This document shows positions 51,850-59,783 of a stretch of 64,000 nucleotides of DNA, piece after piece; within the stretch, counting starts at the first letter, position 1; the number at the start of each line of letters is the position of its first letter. The position numbers were made by a program, and so were the translations under genes. Under the pieces are notes generated by a model, which saw nothing but the letters and a program-made list of their open reading frames with translations, was not told the origin of the DNA and made no database searches. The DNA comes from UBA10324 sp038326325. GTDB lineage: Bacteria > Bacteroidota > Bacteroidia > Chitinophagales > UBA10324. The stretch spans positions 98,684-162,683 of the forward strand of contig JBBQJW010000006.1 in the NCBI GenBank assembly GCA_038326325.1, in the 5' to 3' direction.

Positions 51850-53793
51850 TTAAAAATTGAAAAAGAATAAATACATTATCAACCCCAATATTCCGAACAT
51901 AAAGAACAAAGCATATTGCTGCACCTTGCCTGATTGGGCGGGCTTTATGGTGTCGGAAAATATTTCGGTGAGGTTCGCGGTGGTATTCACTGTGCCGTTT
52001 ACAATGGTGCGGTCGAACCACGCGGAGAAACTGCCGATGATATTGAAAACAATTTTGCGTGTGATGAACAGATACAATTCGTCGAAATAAAATTTATGAT
52101 AGGCAGATTTGTAAAGTTGTGATATGCTGTTTGAAATTTTTTCGGGCAATGAATTTTGTTTTCTGTAAAGAACAGTTGCCATGAGAATAGCGAAGAGCGA
52201 AAGCCCCACTGCCATGAGTGTAACACTCAGATGAAACTCGGAATCATAAGCTGCGCCGTCGCTTGTAACCAACTGATGAAAGGGAACAAAGCCCGCACCC
52301 ACAGCACCCAGCATAAGAATCAACAAGGGCGCTTTCATGCTCCATGAACCTTCGCTGTGATGGTCGTGCGCATTGTGACTGTGTGCGTATTCTTTATTCC
52401 AGAAAGTGAGATAGTACAACCGGAACATATAGAAGGATGTTAAGCCGGCGGTGAGCCATGCGATATAAAAAACAGTCTGGTCGTGCACGAAAGCAGCAGC
52501 GAGAATTTCTTCCTTGCTGAAGAAACCACTGAGCGGAGGAATGCCCGCAATGGCAAGACACGCGAGCAGAAAACACAAATGTGTTACAGGCATTTTCTTT
52601 CGCAGTCCGCCCATGTCGGCGACTTCGTTGCTGTGCACATAGTGAATGACAGAACCGGCGCAGAGGAAGAGCAGCGCTTTGAAGAAAGCATGAGTGAACA
52701 GGTGAAACATAGAGGCACTGAAGCCCTCGCCTTCGGCACCACCGTATTGCGAAACACCGAGTGCAGCAATCATGTATCCGATTTGTGAAATGGTGGAGTA
52801 AGCAAGTACGCGCTTGATATCTGTTTGGGTGCACGCGATGATTGCAGCGAGCGCAGAAGAGATGATGCCGATGTAACCGATGATGTGTAACAGTTGCTGA
52901 GCAGAGATGGCATAGACGGGAAACAAACGGGCAACGAGGTAAACTCCTGCCACCACCATTGTTGCAGCGTGTATGAGGGCTGAGACAGGAGTAGGGCCTT
53001 CCATTGCATCGGGCAGCCAGATGTGTAATGGAAACATGGCAGACTTACCTGCACCACCAATGAACACGAGCGCCAATCCCCAAGTGAGTGAACTTACTCC
53101 GAGGAAACCGGTGATAGTTGCAGATGCGTGAAAAGTAGAATCAGCGGTTGTTAATCGTGCGATGAGTGTTTGAATATCGAGCGTGCCGGCATGAAAGGAG
53201 AGCACGAGTATGCCAATGAGAAATCCTAAATCGGCAAAGCGCGTAACGATGAATGCTTTTTTCGCAGCGGCAACAGCGGAAGGTTTTGTGAAATAATATC
53301 CGATGAGTAAGTATGATGATACACCCACGAGTTCCCAGAAGAAATACATCTGGAAAAGATTGGTCGCCATTACCAACCCAAGCATGGAAAAAGTAAACAG
53401 GTCGAGGAAGGAATAGTAAATTGCAAATCGTTCTTCGCCCTTCATGTAACCGAGACTGTAGATGTGCACCATCAGTGAAATGAAAGTGACTACCACCAAC
53501 ATCATCAAGCTGATTGGGTCGAGGATGATGCCCATGTCAATGCTCACACCGGGTGTGAATCGGAGCCACTCGAGTTTCATTGGGATGATTGCCTGATACA
53601 CTCCGTTGGTCATTCCAACCACAAAAAAATAATTGTACGCGACGAGGAGTGAGAGGATGGCTGTTACACTTAGTGTTAAAACAGAAATGGTTCTGGATAG
53701 AGTAGGTAAATATTTCTTTCCGATAAATGAAATGAAGATGAAAGAGAAAAGCGGAAGAAGCGGAATAAGTAAGAGTGTCGAAGCCTTCAGCAT
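51850..53793 (-). CDS. nuoL: NADH-quinone oxidoreductase subunit L
   Basis: Largest antiporter-like complex I subunit, with the long lateral helix. 647 residues, about 16 hydrophobic segments. Motifs: FFWELVGVSSYLLIGYYF (conserved Glu), KSAMFPLHIWLPDAMEGPTP, SALIHAATMVVAGVYLVARL, and FHLFTHAFFKALLFLCAGSVIH. It ends with FFMFGILGLIMYLFFF. The expected next gene, nuoM, is displaced by 7 kb. Spacer to nuoK is 99 bp and contains a CCCCTCTC/GGAGGGG hairpin. Confidence 0.96.
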   Translation of the reverse strand: MLKASTLLLIPLLPLFSFIFISFIGKKYLPTLSRTISVLTLSVTAILSLLVAYNYFFVVGMTNGVYQAIIPMKLEWLRFTPGVSIDMGIILDPISLMMLVVVTFISLMVHIYSLGYMKGEERFAIYYSFLDLFTFSMLGLVMATNLFQMYFFWELVGVSSYLLIGYYFTKPSAVAAAKKAFIVTRFADLGFLIGILVLSFHAGTLDIQTLIARLTTADSTFHASATITGFLGVSSLTWGLALVFIGGAGKSAMFPLHIWLPDAMEGPTPVSALIHAATMVVAGVYLVARLFPVYAISAQQLLHIIGYIGIISSALAAIIACTQTDIKRVLAYSTISQIGYMIAALGVSQYGGAEGEGFSASMFHLFTHAFFKALLFLCAGSVIHYVHSNEVADMGGLRKKMPVTHLCFLLACLAIAGIPPLSGFFSKEEILAAAFVHDQTVFYIAWLTAGLTSFYMFRLYYLTFWNKEYAHSHNAHDHHSEGSWSMKAPLLILMLGAVGAGFVPFHQLVTSDGAAYDSEFHLSVTLMAVGLSLFAILMATVLYRKQNSLPEKISNSISQLYKSAYHKFYFDELYLFITRKIVFNIIGSFSAWFDRTIVNGTVNTTANLTEIFSDTIKPAQSGKVQQYALFFMFGILGLIMYLFFFNF

Positions 53794-53831
53794 TTTTCTG
53801 TTTCCGGTTTAGAGAAAATTAATTCGTGATG

Positions 53832-53869
53832 CACCTCACCCCTTACCCCTCTCTCAAGGAGGGGGGAAT
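53832..53869. repeat. Hairpin element between nuoK and nuoL
   Basis: CACCTCACCCCTTACCCCTCTC followed by a GGAGGGGGGA arm: a C-rich word and its complement forming a stem with a TCAA loop. The word is of a kind dispersed across many bacterial genomes. It could act as an internal attenuator in the nuo transcript, but no T run follows on the minus strand. Confidence 0.55.
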
Positions 53870-53892
53870 GGTTGCGAATGATTTTTATATTG

Positions 53893-54204
53893 TTAGAATT
53901 TGAGTTCATCAGCTTGTTCAGGGTCAATGGAATTCAGTTTGCGGTATAATGAAATGATAATTGCAATGGCAACAGCCGCTTCAGCAGCAGCAATGGTGAT
54001 GATGAACAAAGTAAAAATCACTCCATCAATATTCGGGTGAAGGTAGCGGTTGAATGCAACGAGATTGATGTTGACACTGTTCAGAATTAATTCGACAGAC
54101 ATCAACATCGTGAGCATATTTCTTCTGGTAAGAAATCCATAAGCACCAATAAAGAAAAGTGCTGTGCTAAGGAAGAGAATATGTGTGAGAGGAATTTCTG
54201 ACAT
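53893..54204 (-). CDS. nuoK: NADH-quinone oxidoreductase subunit K
   Basis: Small complex I membrane subunit, 103 residues with three transmembrane helices. LFFIGAYGFLTRRNMLTMLMSVELILNSVNINLVAFN contains the two conserved glutamates region (SVELILN), and TIAAAEAAVAIAIIISLYRKLN carries the second. Length is exactly that of the family. Separated from nuoJ by 76 bp with one TGTAACA motif near 54249. Confidence 0.95.
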   Translation of the reverse strand: MSEIPLTHILFLSTALFFIGAYGFLTRRNMLTMLMSVELILNSVNINLVAFNRYLHPNIDGVIFTLFIITIAAAEAAVAIAIIISLYRKLNSIDPEQADELKF

Positions 54205-54280
54205 GTAATTAAAATCTAAAAACTAAAATCTAAAAATGTTTTCATTGATGTAACAGTTGTATTTCACTTTTCGTTTTTCA

Positions 54281-54796
54281 CTATTTGGTTCTTGTCTTCA
54301 TTGCAATCACGATACAACCGACCATCGCAGCTAACAACAAAAAACTGACGGCTTCGAATGGGAGCAAGTAACTTCCGGTTCCTGTTGTAAGCAAAGCGCG
54401 ACCAACATCTGCCACCTGCATGTTGTGATTCAATGCATCGCCGGTTGGCTGGAAGGTGTAACGGTTCAGTAATGAAAACACAAATGCAAATCCGGCAAAG
54501 CATCCAGTGAATGCGAATGCTTCGCGAATGCTTACTGGTTCTTCAATCACATGTCCGGGATTGTGGGTAAGGAAAATGGAAAAAATTATCAGCACCACAA
54601 TTCCACCCACATACACAATTGTTTGAACGGCGGCGATGAATTCGTAATGCATCCAGTAATACAAAGCAGCAATACCAATAAGCGCGGCAAGTAATGCAAT
54701 AGCAGCGCGGAAAATTTTTCGTGCTGTAACAGCCAGCAACGCTCCACCTAAAATCAATGCAGCAATGAAATAAAAAATTATCTGGTTAGCGGACAT
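54281..54796 (-). CDS. nuoJ: NADH-quinone oxidoreductase subunit J
   Basis: Complex I membrane subunit, 171 residues with five hydrophobic segments. VQTIVYVGGIVVLIIFSIFL is the family signature around the pi-bulge helix; FEAVSFLLLAAMVGCIVIA is the last helix. Sits between nuoI and nuoK in the standard order. Confidence 0.93.
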   Translation of the reverse strand: MSANQIIFYFIAALILGGALLAVTARKIFRAAIALLAALIGIAALYYWMHYEFIAAVQTIVYVGGIVVLIIFSIFLTHNPGHVIEEPVSIREAFAFTGCFAGFAFVFSLLNRYTFQPTGDALNHNMQVADVGRALLTTGTGSYLLPFEAVSFLLLAAMVGCIVIAMKTRTK

Positions 54797-54897
54797 TTTA
54801 GCTTTTAGAAATTAGCTTTTAGCATTTAGGTTGTCGTTACTTTTTTCTTTATTGTATTTCGTTATCAAATTATCACATCACCAAATTTTCAAATTAA

Positions 54898-55374
54898 TTA
54901 TTCTACTCCTTTCATGATTTTACTTCCAGGTAAATTTAAAACCTTCAGCAGTTTGGTTCTGTCGAAAACACTATGTTCAAAATTGTTTGCCATTACAATT
55001 GCATCAGTCGGACAAGCCACAATGCAGAGGTTGCACATGGTACAGGTGTCGAGATGGTAAACAAAAGTGTCAATCGCTTTTTTCTTTTTGCCTTCTTCGT
55101 TTATTTCAAACTTTGTTAAAATTTTTATAGAACCATTCGGACACGCCAATTCGCAAGCAGTGCAGCCGGTGCATTTATGTTCGTTTTGCTCATCGTGTAA
55201 CATCACAACCTCACCGCGAAAACGCTCAGCTAATTTTAATGAACCACGATTGTTCGGATATTCCTGCGTGAGTGAATCACCCCGGCGAATGAAGTATTTC
55301 CCGGTGAGCCGCATGCCGGTCCAAAGGGATTTCATTCCTTTATAAATATTTCCGAAGTATTCGCCGAGAGTCAT
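54898..55374 (-). CDS. nuoI: NADH-quinone oxidoreductase subunit I (2x[4Fe-4S])
   Basis: Ferredoxin-like subunit that carries clusters N6a and N6b between NuoG and NuoB. 158 residues. Two binding motifs: CTGCTACELACPNGSI (about 67-82) and CTMCNLCIVACPTDAI (about 111-126). The N-terminal LTGKYFIRRGDSLTQEYP is typical. Spacer to nuoH is 143 bp and contains an imperfect inverted repeat (55404-55470). Confidence 0.95.
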   Translation of the reverse strand: MTLGEYFGNIYKGMKSLWTGMRLTGKYFIRRGDSLTQEYPNNRGSLKLAERFRGEVVMLHDEQNEHKCTGCTACELACPNGSIKILTKFEINEEGKKKKAIDTFVYHLDTCTMCNLCIVACPTDAIVMANNFEHSVFDRTKLLKVLNLPGSKIMKGVE

Positions 55375-55403
55375 TAGTTCAGTTTCGAGTTTCTTGTTTC
55401 ATT

Positions 55404-55470
55404 ACCGCAAAGGCGCAAAGACGCAGAGTTTTTAGTTTGTATTCTTTGCGACTCAGCGACTTTGCGGTTA
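55404..55470. repeat. Inverted repeat between nuoH and nuoI
   Basis: ACCGCAAAGGCGCAAAGACGCAG on the left and CTTTGCGACTCAGCGACTTTGCGGT on the right form a long imperfect stem around an A/T-rich loop. The ACCGCAAAGGCGC word is a widely dispersed intergenic repeat. It is followed (55478-55512) by a run of CAAATTATCAAATCACC-like words. Confidence 0.7.
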
Positions 55471-55517
55471 AGTTTTCATTATCAAATTATCAAATCACCA
55501 AATTATCAAATCAGTAT

Positions 55518-56606
55518 TTAAAAGTGCCATCCTAAAATGTTTATCAAAGCAATGAATAACAAATTCACCATTGAAATCGGAAGTAAGTACTTCCATTCCA
55601 AATCGAGTAACTGGTCAACACGCAGGCGCGGGAAAGTCCAGCGAAACCACATGATGATGAAGATGATGAAAAATGTTTTTCCGAAAAACCAAAGTGGAGA
55701 AGGAATGTAATCCATCACATTATTAAAGGCGGTCCAGTGACCAATGTGTAACGGCATCCATCCACCAAGAAATAATGTCGCGGCCAACGCGCACAGTACA
55801 AACATGTTTACATATTCCGCCAGAAAAAACATCGCGAACTTCATTCCCGAATACTCGGTATGAAAACCCGCGGTGAGTTCTGATTCCGCTTCGGCTAAAT
55901 CAAAAGGGGCGCGATTTAATTCCGCTGTCGCGGCGATGATGAAAATTACAAACGCGATGATTACGGGAATATGTCCTTTGAAAATCCACCAACCATCCGC
56001 CTGCGAATTTACAATGTCGCTCACCTGCATGCTTCCCGAAAGCACCACAATGCTGATGATGCACAAACCAGCGCTCAATTCGTAACTCACAATTTGCGCG
56101 CCGCTGCGCATGGCGCCAAGCAATGAATATTTATTGTTACTACTCCATCCCGCGATTAAAATTCCGATAACTCCGAGCGAAGTAATGCTCGTGATATATA
56201 GCACGCCGATATTCAAATCCCACAATTGCAATCCACTTCCGAAAGCGATTGGCGCGAGAGCCATCATGCAAGTAACGAGCACCACATAAGGCGCAAAGTT
56301 GAACATCAGTTTATCTGCGCCTGCGGGAGTGAGTGGTTCTTTCAAAACTAATTTTAAAACATCGGCAACCACCTGACCGGTGCCCCAAACGCCAACACGA
56401 TTCGGTCCTTCGCGCAATTGCATGTATGCCGCAACTTTTCTTTCAGTATAAATTAATATCATCGCAAGCACTGCTATAAATGTGATGACGAGTAATCCGG
56501 TAATAATTAATTCGGTAAGCAAAACAATAGCTGATGGTAAGTGCTGAGATAAAAATCCATGCACTTTATCGGTGAGGGAAGTGAAATTATAAATGCTCAG
56601 AATCAT
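55518..56606 (-). CDS. nuoH: NADH-quinone oxidoreductase subunit H
   Basis: Complex I subunit lining the quinone chamber. 362 residues from the ATG at 56606 (an ATG seven codons upstream also exists). About eight to nine hydrophobic segments. Signature motifs: REGPNRVGVWGTGQVVADVLKL, AELNRAPFDLAEAESELTAGFH and TEYSGMKFAMFFLAEYVNM, with WFRWTFPRLRVDQLL near the C-terminus. It is the first complex I gene here; the peripheral-arm genes (nuoA-G) are not in this window. Confidence 0.96.
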   Translation of the reverse strand: MILSIYNFTSLTDKVHGFLSQHLPSAIVLLTELIITGLLVITFIAVLAMILIYTERKVAAYMQLREGPNRVGVWGTGQVVADVLKLVLKEPLTPAGADKLMFNFAPYVVLVTCMMALAPIAFGSGLQLWDLNIGVLYITSITSLGVIGILIAGWSSNNKYSLLGAMRSGAQIVSYELSAGLCIISIVVLSGSMQVSDIVNSQADGWWIFKGHIPVIIAFVIFIIAATAELNRAPFDLAEAESELTAGFHTEYSGMKFAMFFLAEYVNMFVLCALAATLFLGGWMPLHIGHWTAFNNVMDYIPSPLWFFGKTFFIIFIIMWFRWTFPRLRVDQLLDLEWKYLLPISMVNLLFIALINILGWHF

Positions 56607-56700
56607 CGGGACGAATATGCACTTCAAAGTTCAAACATTCAATACTTAAAAATCAGTTGTTGAGAAGAAAATCAAGCGTGTTTTTAAACCGCAAAAACAA

Positions 56701-56738
56701 AAAAGAGTTGAAAGATTTTATCCTATCAACTCTTTCAG
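56701..56738 (-). terminator. Terminator of the SprB-repeat gene
   Basis: AAAGAGTTGA (plus strand) pairs with TCAACTCTTT across a T-rich loop. Read leftward, the stem is followed by a T run (AAAAAAC on the plus strand). It ends the leftward transcript from 57952 before nuoH. Confidence 0.75.
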
Positions 56739-56755
56739 ATTATTTATTTCAGAAA

Positions 56756-57952
56756 TTATTCTTTCATAAACTGTTTTATTGATTCGGTTCCATCAATATT
56801 TTTAAAAGTGATAAAGTAAATTGCAGATGGCAATGAAGAAACATCAATTGAATATTCTGATTTCCCTTTTTCTAATTTTTCTGATATAACTGTTCTGCCG
56901 ATCATATCTTGAATTTCAAAAGAATTCGGTTTTGAATTAAATCCTGAAACCAATAGTTTATCTATTGCCGGATTTGGGTAAATGTTTATCTGTTTGAATT
57001 CAGAAATGTTTTTTACAGCCCCTTCAAAACTTACTGTTACAGTATCAACAACACCGCATCCAAAACTGTCAGTTGCATATACGATGTATTCACCAGGCAA
57101 TAAACTATCAATAGCGTTTGTAGTATCGCCGGTGCTCCACCATATTATAATAGGGCCTGTTCCTCCGGTTGCGGAAGCGCTCGCGGAACCATCAGCGCAA
57201 GTGCCGCATGTCGCATTTGTTAAATTTGTCGTGACGACAATGGCGGCGGGACTTGTTACATCAACACTCGCTGCTCCAGAATTTCCCACACCATCAGTTA
57301 CCACTACCGTATATGTTCCACCGCATAGATTTGTAATAGTTTGTGTGGTGGCTCCATTGTCCCATTGATAAGTGACTGGTTGGGTTGCACCTGTAACATT
57401 CGCAGTAGCCATACCATCACAAAAATCAGAACATGTCGTTGCAGATGATGAAGCTGTTACACTAAACGAACCCGCCTGCACCTGACAGTTATTATTGACG
57501 ATTGCCGATAAACCCTCCGGACAAAACAGCAGATTCGACATCCATAAATTATTTGGAGCGCAAGGATGAGATTTTCCGGCAGTAGTAGGAGTACCAACCG
57601 CGATAATAGACATGTTTAAGAGTCCACCTCCATTAAAAAAATATAGACTGAAATTATTTCCTCCTACCCCAAGAAGTATTGAATCCCCCGTGACGAGCGT
57701 GTCCATTCCTGGCATTAGGTAAACTGAATCCAATGGTGAAGAATCAACCTTCAGATAATAATCAACGCCTGTAACAGTACTTCCATTGATGATAAATGAT
57801 TGATCGGCAGTAGGAAAACATCCGGTTCCGAAAAACAGATTTGAAGTAACCACCATGTAAACGGGGGTTCCAACAGTCCAGTTTTGAGCTGATGATTTTT
57901 CAGAAAAAAAAAGGGAAACAAGGATCAGTAGCGTTGTAAATATTTTTTTCAT
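56756..57952 (-). CDS. T9SS surface protein with SprB-type repeats
   Basis: 398 residues. Signal peptide MKKIFTTLLILVSLFFSEKSSAQ. An N-terminal beta domain is followed by two SprB-like repeats: TCSDFCDGMATANVTGATQP with YQWDNGATTQTITNLCGGTYTV, and TCGTCADGSASASATGGTGP with WWSTGDTTNAIDSLLPGEYIV. A type A sorting domain follows (INIYPNPAIDKLLVSGF ... GTESIKQFMKE). SprB repeats are known from the gliding adhesin SprB; here the protein is short and probably a surface or matrix component. A TACATTTG -10-like box lies 15 bp upstream of the start (57967-57974). Confidence 0.85.
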   Translation of the reverse strand: MKKIFTTLLILVSLFFSEKSSAQNWTVGTPVYMVVTSNLFFGTGCFPTADQSFIINGSTVTGVDYYLKVDSSPLDSVYLMPGMDTLVTGDSILLGVGGNNFSLYFFNGGGLLNMSIIAVGTPTTAGKSHPCAPNNLWMSNLLFCPEGLSAIVNNNCQVQAGSFSVTASSSATTCSDFCDGMATANVTGATQPVTYQWDNGATTQTITNLCGGTYTVVVTDGVGNSGAASVDVTSPAAIVVTTNLTNATCGTCADGSASASATGGTGPIIIWWSTGDTTNAIDSLLPGEYIVYATDSFGCGVVDTVTVSFEGAVKNISEFKQINIYPNPAIDKLLVSGFNSKPNSFEIQDMIGRTVISEKLEKGKSEYSIDVSSLPSAIYFITFKNIDGTESIKQFMKE

Positions 57953-58060
57953 TTTTTAATTTTGGTCAAATGTAATTTTCATTAAGGAAAAGTTTACAGA
58001 TGAAAAAAAATTTCATGGGAAAGTATTTTCAATTTTGGATGATGAAACTTATTTCATGAA

Positions 58061-58534
58061 ATGAAAGCCGCCACGCTCGCCGAATTAAAAAAGGAACTAA
58101 CCAAAAAATCATCGCGAGAGGTGATGGAGTTGTGTTTGCGTCTTGGAAGATTCAAAAAAGAAAACAAGGAGTTGATTACTTACTTGTTGTTTGAAGCGGA
58201 TGATGAATTGAATTATATTAATTCAGTAAAGTTGGAAATTGACACGCAGTTTGAAGAGATGAACAGAAGTAATTTATACTTGGCTAAAAAAAGTATCCGG
58301 AAGATTTTAAGAAATGTAAATAAGTATAACCGTTATTCCGGATTGCCTCAGACTGCTGTTGAGTTGCTCATTTATTTCTGTTACACTTTAAAGCATTCGC
58401 GAATTCCGATTGATAAAAGCGCAGCGCTCACTAACCTTTATCAGAATCAGTTGAAGAAAATAAACGGATTGATAGAAACGCTGCACGAAGATTTGCAATA
58501 CGATTTTCAGAAGCAGTTGGATGAACTGAATTGA
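58061..58534 (+). CDS. Conserved hypothetical all-helical protein
   Basis: 157 residues, no signal peptide. Entirely helical and charged: LAELKKELTKKSSREVMELCLRLGRFKKENKELITYLLFEADD, then KKSIRKILRNVNKYNRYSG and LNYINSVKLEIDTQFEEMN. I know this as an undescribed Bacteroidota protein type but cannot assign a role. It is convergent with the P-loop gene that ends 6 bp away. One TGTTACA in its coding sequence and another just after the stop. Confidence 0.75.
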   Translation: MKAATLAELKKELTKKSSREVMELCLRLGRFKKENKELITYLLFEADDELNYINSVKLEIDTQFEEMNRSNLYLAKKSIRKILRNVNKYNRYSGLPQTAVELLIYFCYTLKHSRIPIDKSAALTNLYQNQLKKINGLIETLHEDLQYDFQKQLDELN

Positions 58535-58540
58535 AAACTG

Positions 58541-58975
58541 TTACATCAGTTTCACTTTATACTTCAGCGCCATTTTCTCTAATTGCTCGTTGGGGATTTG
58601 ATGAATGTTTTCCGTGCCGTGATAATTTTCGACTGTTACAACGAATAATTTGTAACCGAATTCACTTGCCATTTTAAAATATGGTTCTAATTCCCAATCA
58701 ATGGTGAATGTATTTGCGACAAATATTTTTTCAGTTCCTTCCAACAAATAATTTCTCACTTTCTCCTCGCACTGTTTGTAAGCAAGATGATTTTGTTCAA
58801 ACTCAAATTTGTATTCACCTGTTATTTCGTCAATAAAATAATCATCAATGCTCACGACAGGATATTTTCCATTTTCACTCAGTGAAATTGCAAGAGTTGA
58901 TTTACCACTGCCGGGTAAACCACGAAAAAGGATTAGTGAATGAGTTTCCGGAAAATTATTTTTCATCATCTGCAA
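58541..58975 (-). CDS. P-loop ATPase/kinase-like protein (AAA_33, N4BP2-like)
   Basis: 144 residues. Walker A LILFRGLPGSGKSTLAISL at about 14-32, then VVSIDDYFIDE (aspartates of the second motif), HLAYKQCEEKVRNYLLEG and IFVANTFTIDWELEPYF, the pattern of small zeta-toxin or N4BP2-like kinases with a downstream NxF(T/V) element. The substrate is unknown; related proteins phosphorylate nucleotides, sugars or nucleic-acid ends. The start is uncertain among three closely spaced methionines. Confidence 0.8.
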   Translation of the reverse strand: MQMMKNNFPETHSLILFRGLPGSGKSTLAISLSENGKYPVVSIDDYFIDEITGEYKFEFEQNHLAYKQCEEKVRNYLLEGTEKIFVANTFTIDWELEPYFKMASEFGYKLFVVTVENYHGTENIHQIPNEQLEKMALKYKVKLM

Positions 58976-59014
58976 GAATAATTATTCTGAATTGTGTTTG
59001 TGTTAAAACAAAAA

Positions 59015-59042
59015 AAGCCGGCTCAATATTGAGTCGGCTTCT
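59015..59042. terminator. Terminator between convergent or tandem leftward genes
   Basis: AAGCCGGCTCAA pairs with TTGAGTCGGCTT (one mismatch) around TA, flanked by A and T runs on the two sides. It ends the transcript of the lipoprotein gene that finishes at 59060. Confidence 0.85.
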
Positions 59043-59059
59043 TCTTAATCAATTTTTTT

Positions 59060-59614
59060 TTAATGTCTTGAATTATCAGTTGGTGTAACGGTCAGGTTAA
59101 TTGTAATTACCATATTTTTTTCAGCATCCTGATGACCGTGCTCGTGATTCTTGTCATGATGATTGCTGTCGTGATGGTTACCGTCGTGATGATTGCCATC
59201 ATTATTATCCCCTTCATTATTATTGTCATTGCTCTGATCTCCTTCCTGAACATTATCACCATCATGATTGCCACCGTTACAGTTACCATTGTGCATATCA
59301 GTTTCGGTTTCATTAACAGTGGAAAGTGTTATCTGATCAGCACCTGTATAATTCAAAACTGGTGTGTAAATGAAAGTTGAATTTCCGTTAGCATCTTTTT
59401 GAATTTCACTTACAATCGAATGATTGGCTGCAATAGTAATTTGAAAATCATGTGAAGAAACATTCGCAGGTAAAGTGAACGAATAAGTTTCGTTAGCACT
59501 GATTTTTGCACTCACTGTTTGTGTAACAGTAATGTTTTGATTCTGCATTTTAGTGCATGACTGAAATGCAAAAAGAACTAAAGCAGAAAACAGGATTGAG
59601 ATTTTATTTTTCAT
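59060..59614 (-). CDS. Lipoprotein with His/Asn/Asp-rich repeat
   Basis: 184 residues. Lipobox after MKNKISILFSALVLFAFQSC. Residues about 25-95 look like a beta domain (VTQTVSAKISANETYSFTL, YTPVLNYTGADQITLSTVNE), consistent with an Ig-like or cadherin-like fold. Residues about 108-165 are low-complexity with repeated units (GDNNDGNHHDGNHHDSNHHD), rich in His and Asp. Such stretches can bind zinc, nickel or copper, which is an inference. The C-terminal end returns to beta structure (MVITINLTVTP). Confidence 0.75.
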   Translation of the reverse strand: MKNKISILFSALVLFAFQSCTKMQNQNITVTQTVSAKISANETYSFTLPANVSSHDFQITIAANHSIVSEIQKDANGNSTFIYTPVLNYTGADQITLSTVNETETDMHNGNCNGGNHDGDNVQEGDQSNDNNNEGDNNDGNHHDGNHHDSNHHDKNHEHGHQDAEKNMVITINLTVTPTDNSRH

Positions 59615-59783
59615 GCGTGGCTTTGGATTTTATTTCCGATACCAATAATAAGGTTTAAATAATTAACAAAGAATAAATTTTTTAATGGGAACAGATGAAA
59701 AGGATAAATCACACGGTCAATAAATTTTGCCGAAACAATAAATTCATTTTAGTTATAATTAGCTCAGCGAAAAAATATTTCGG

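Noticed and set aside
52394..52834. Long open frames opposite or within nuoL and nuoM (e.g. 52394-52834, 43339-43587)
   Set aside because: They lie in shadow frames of strongly conserved membrane proteins, have no family features and look like by-products of codon bias.
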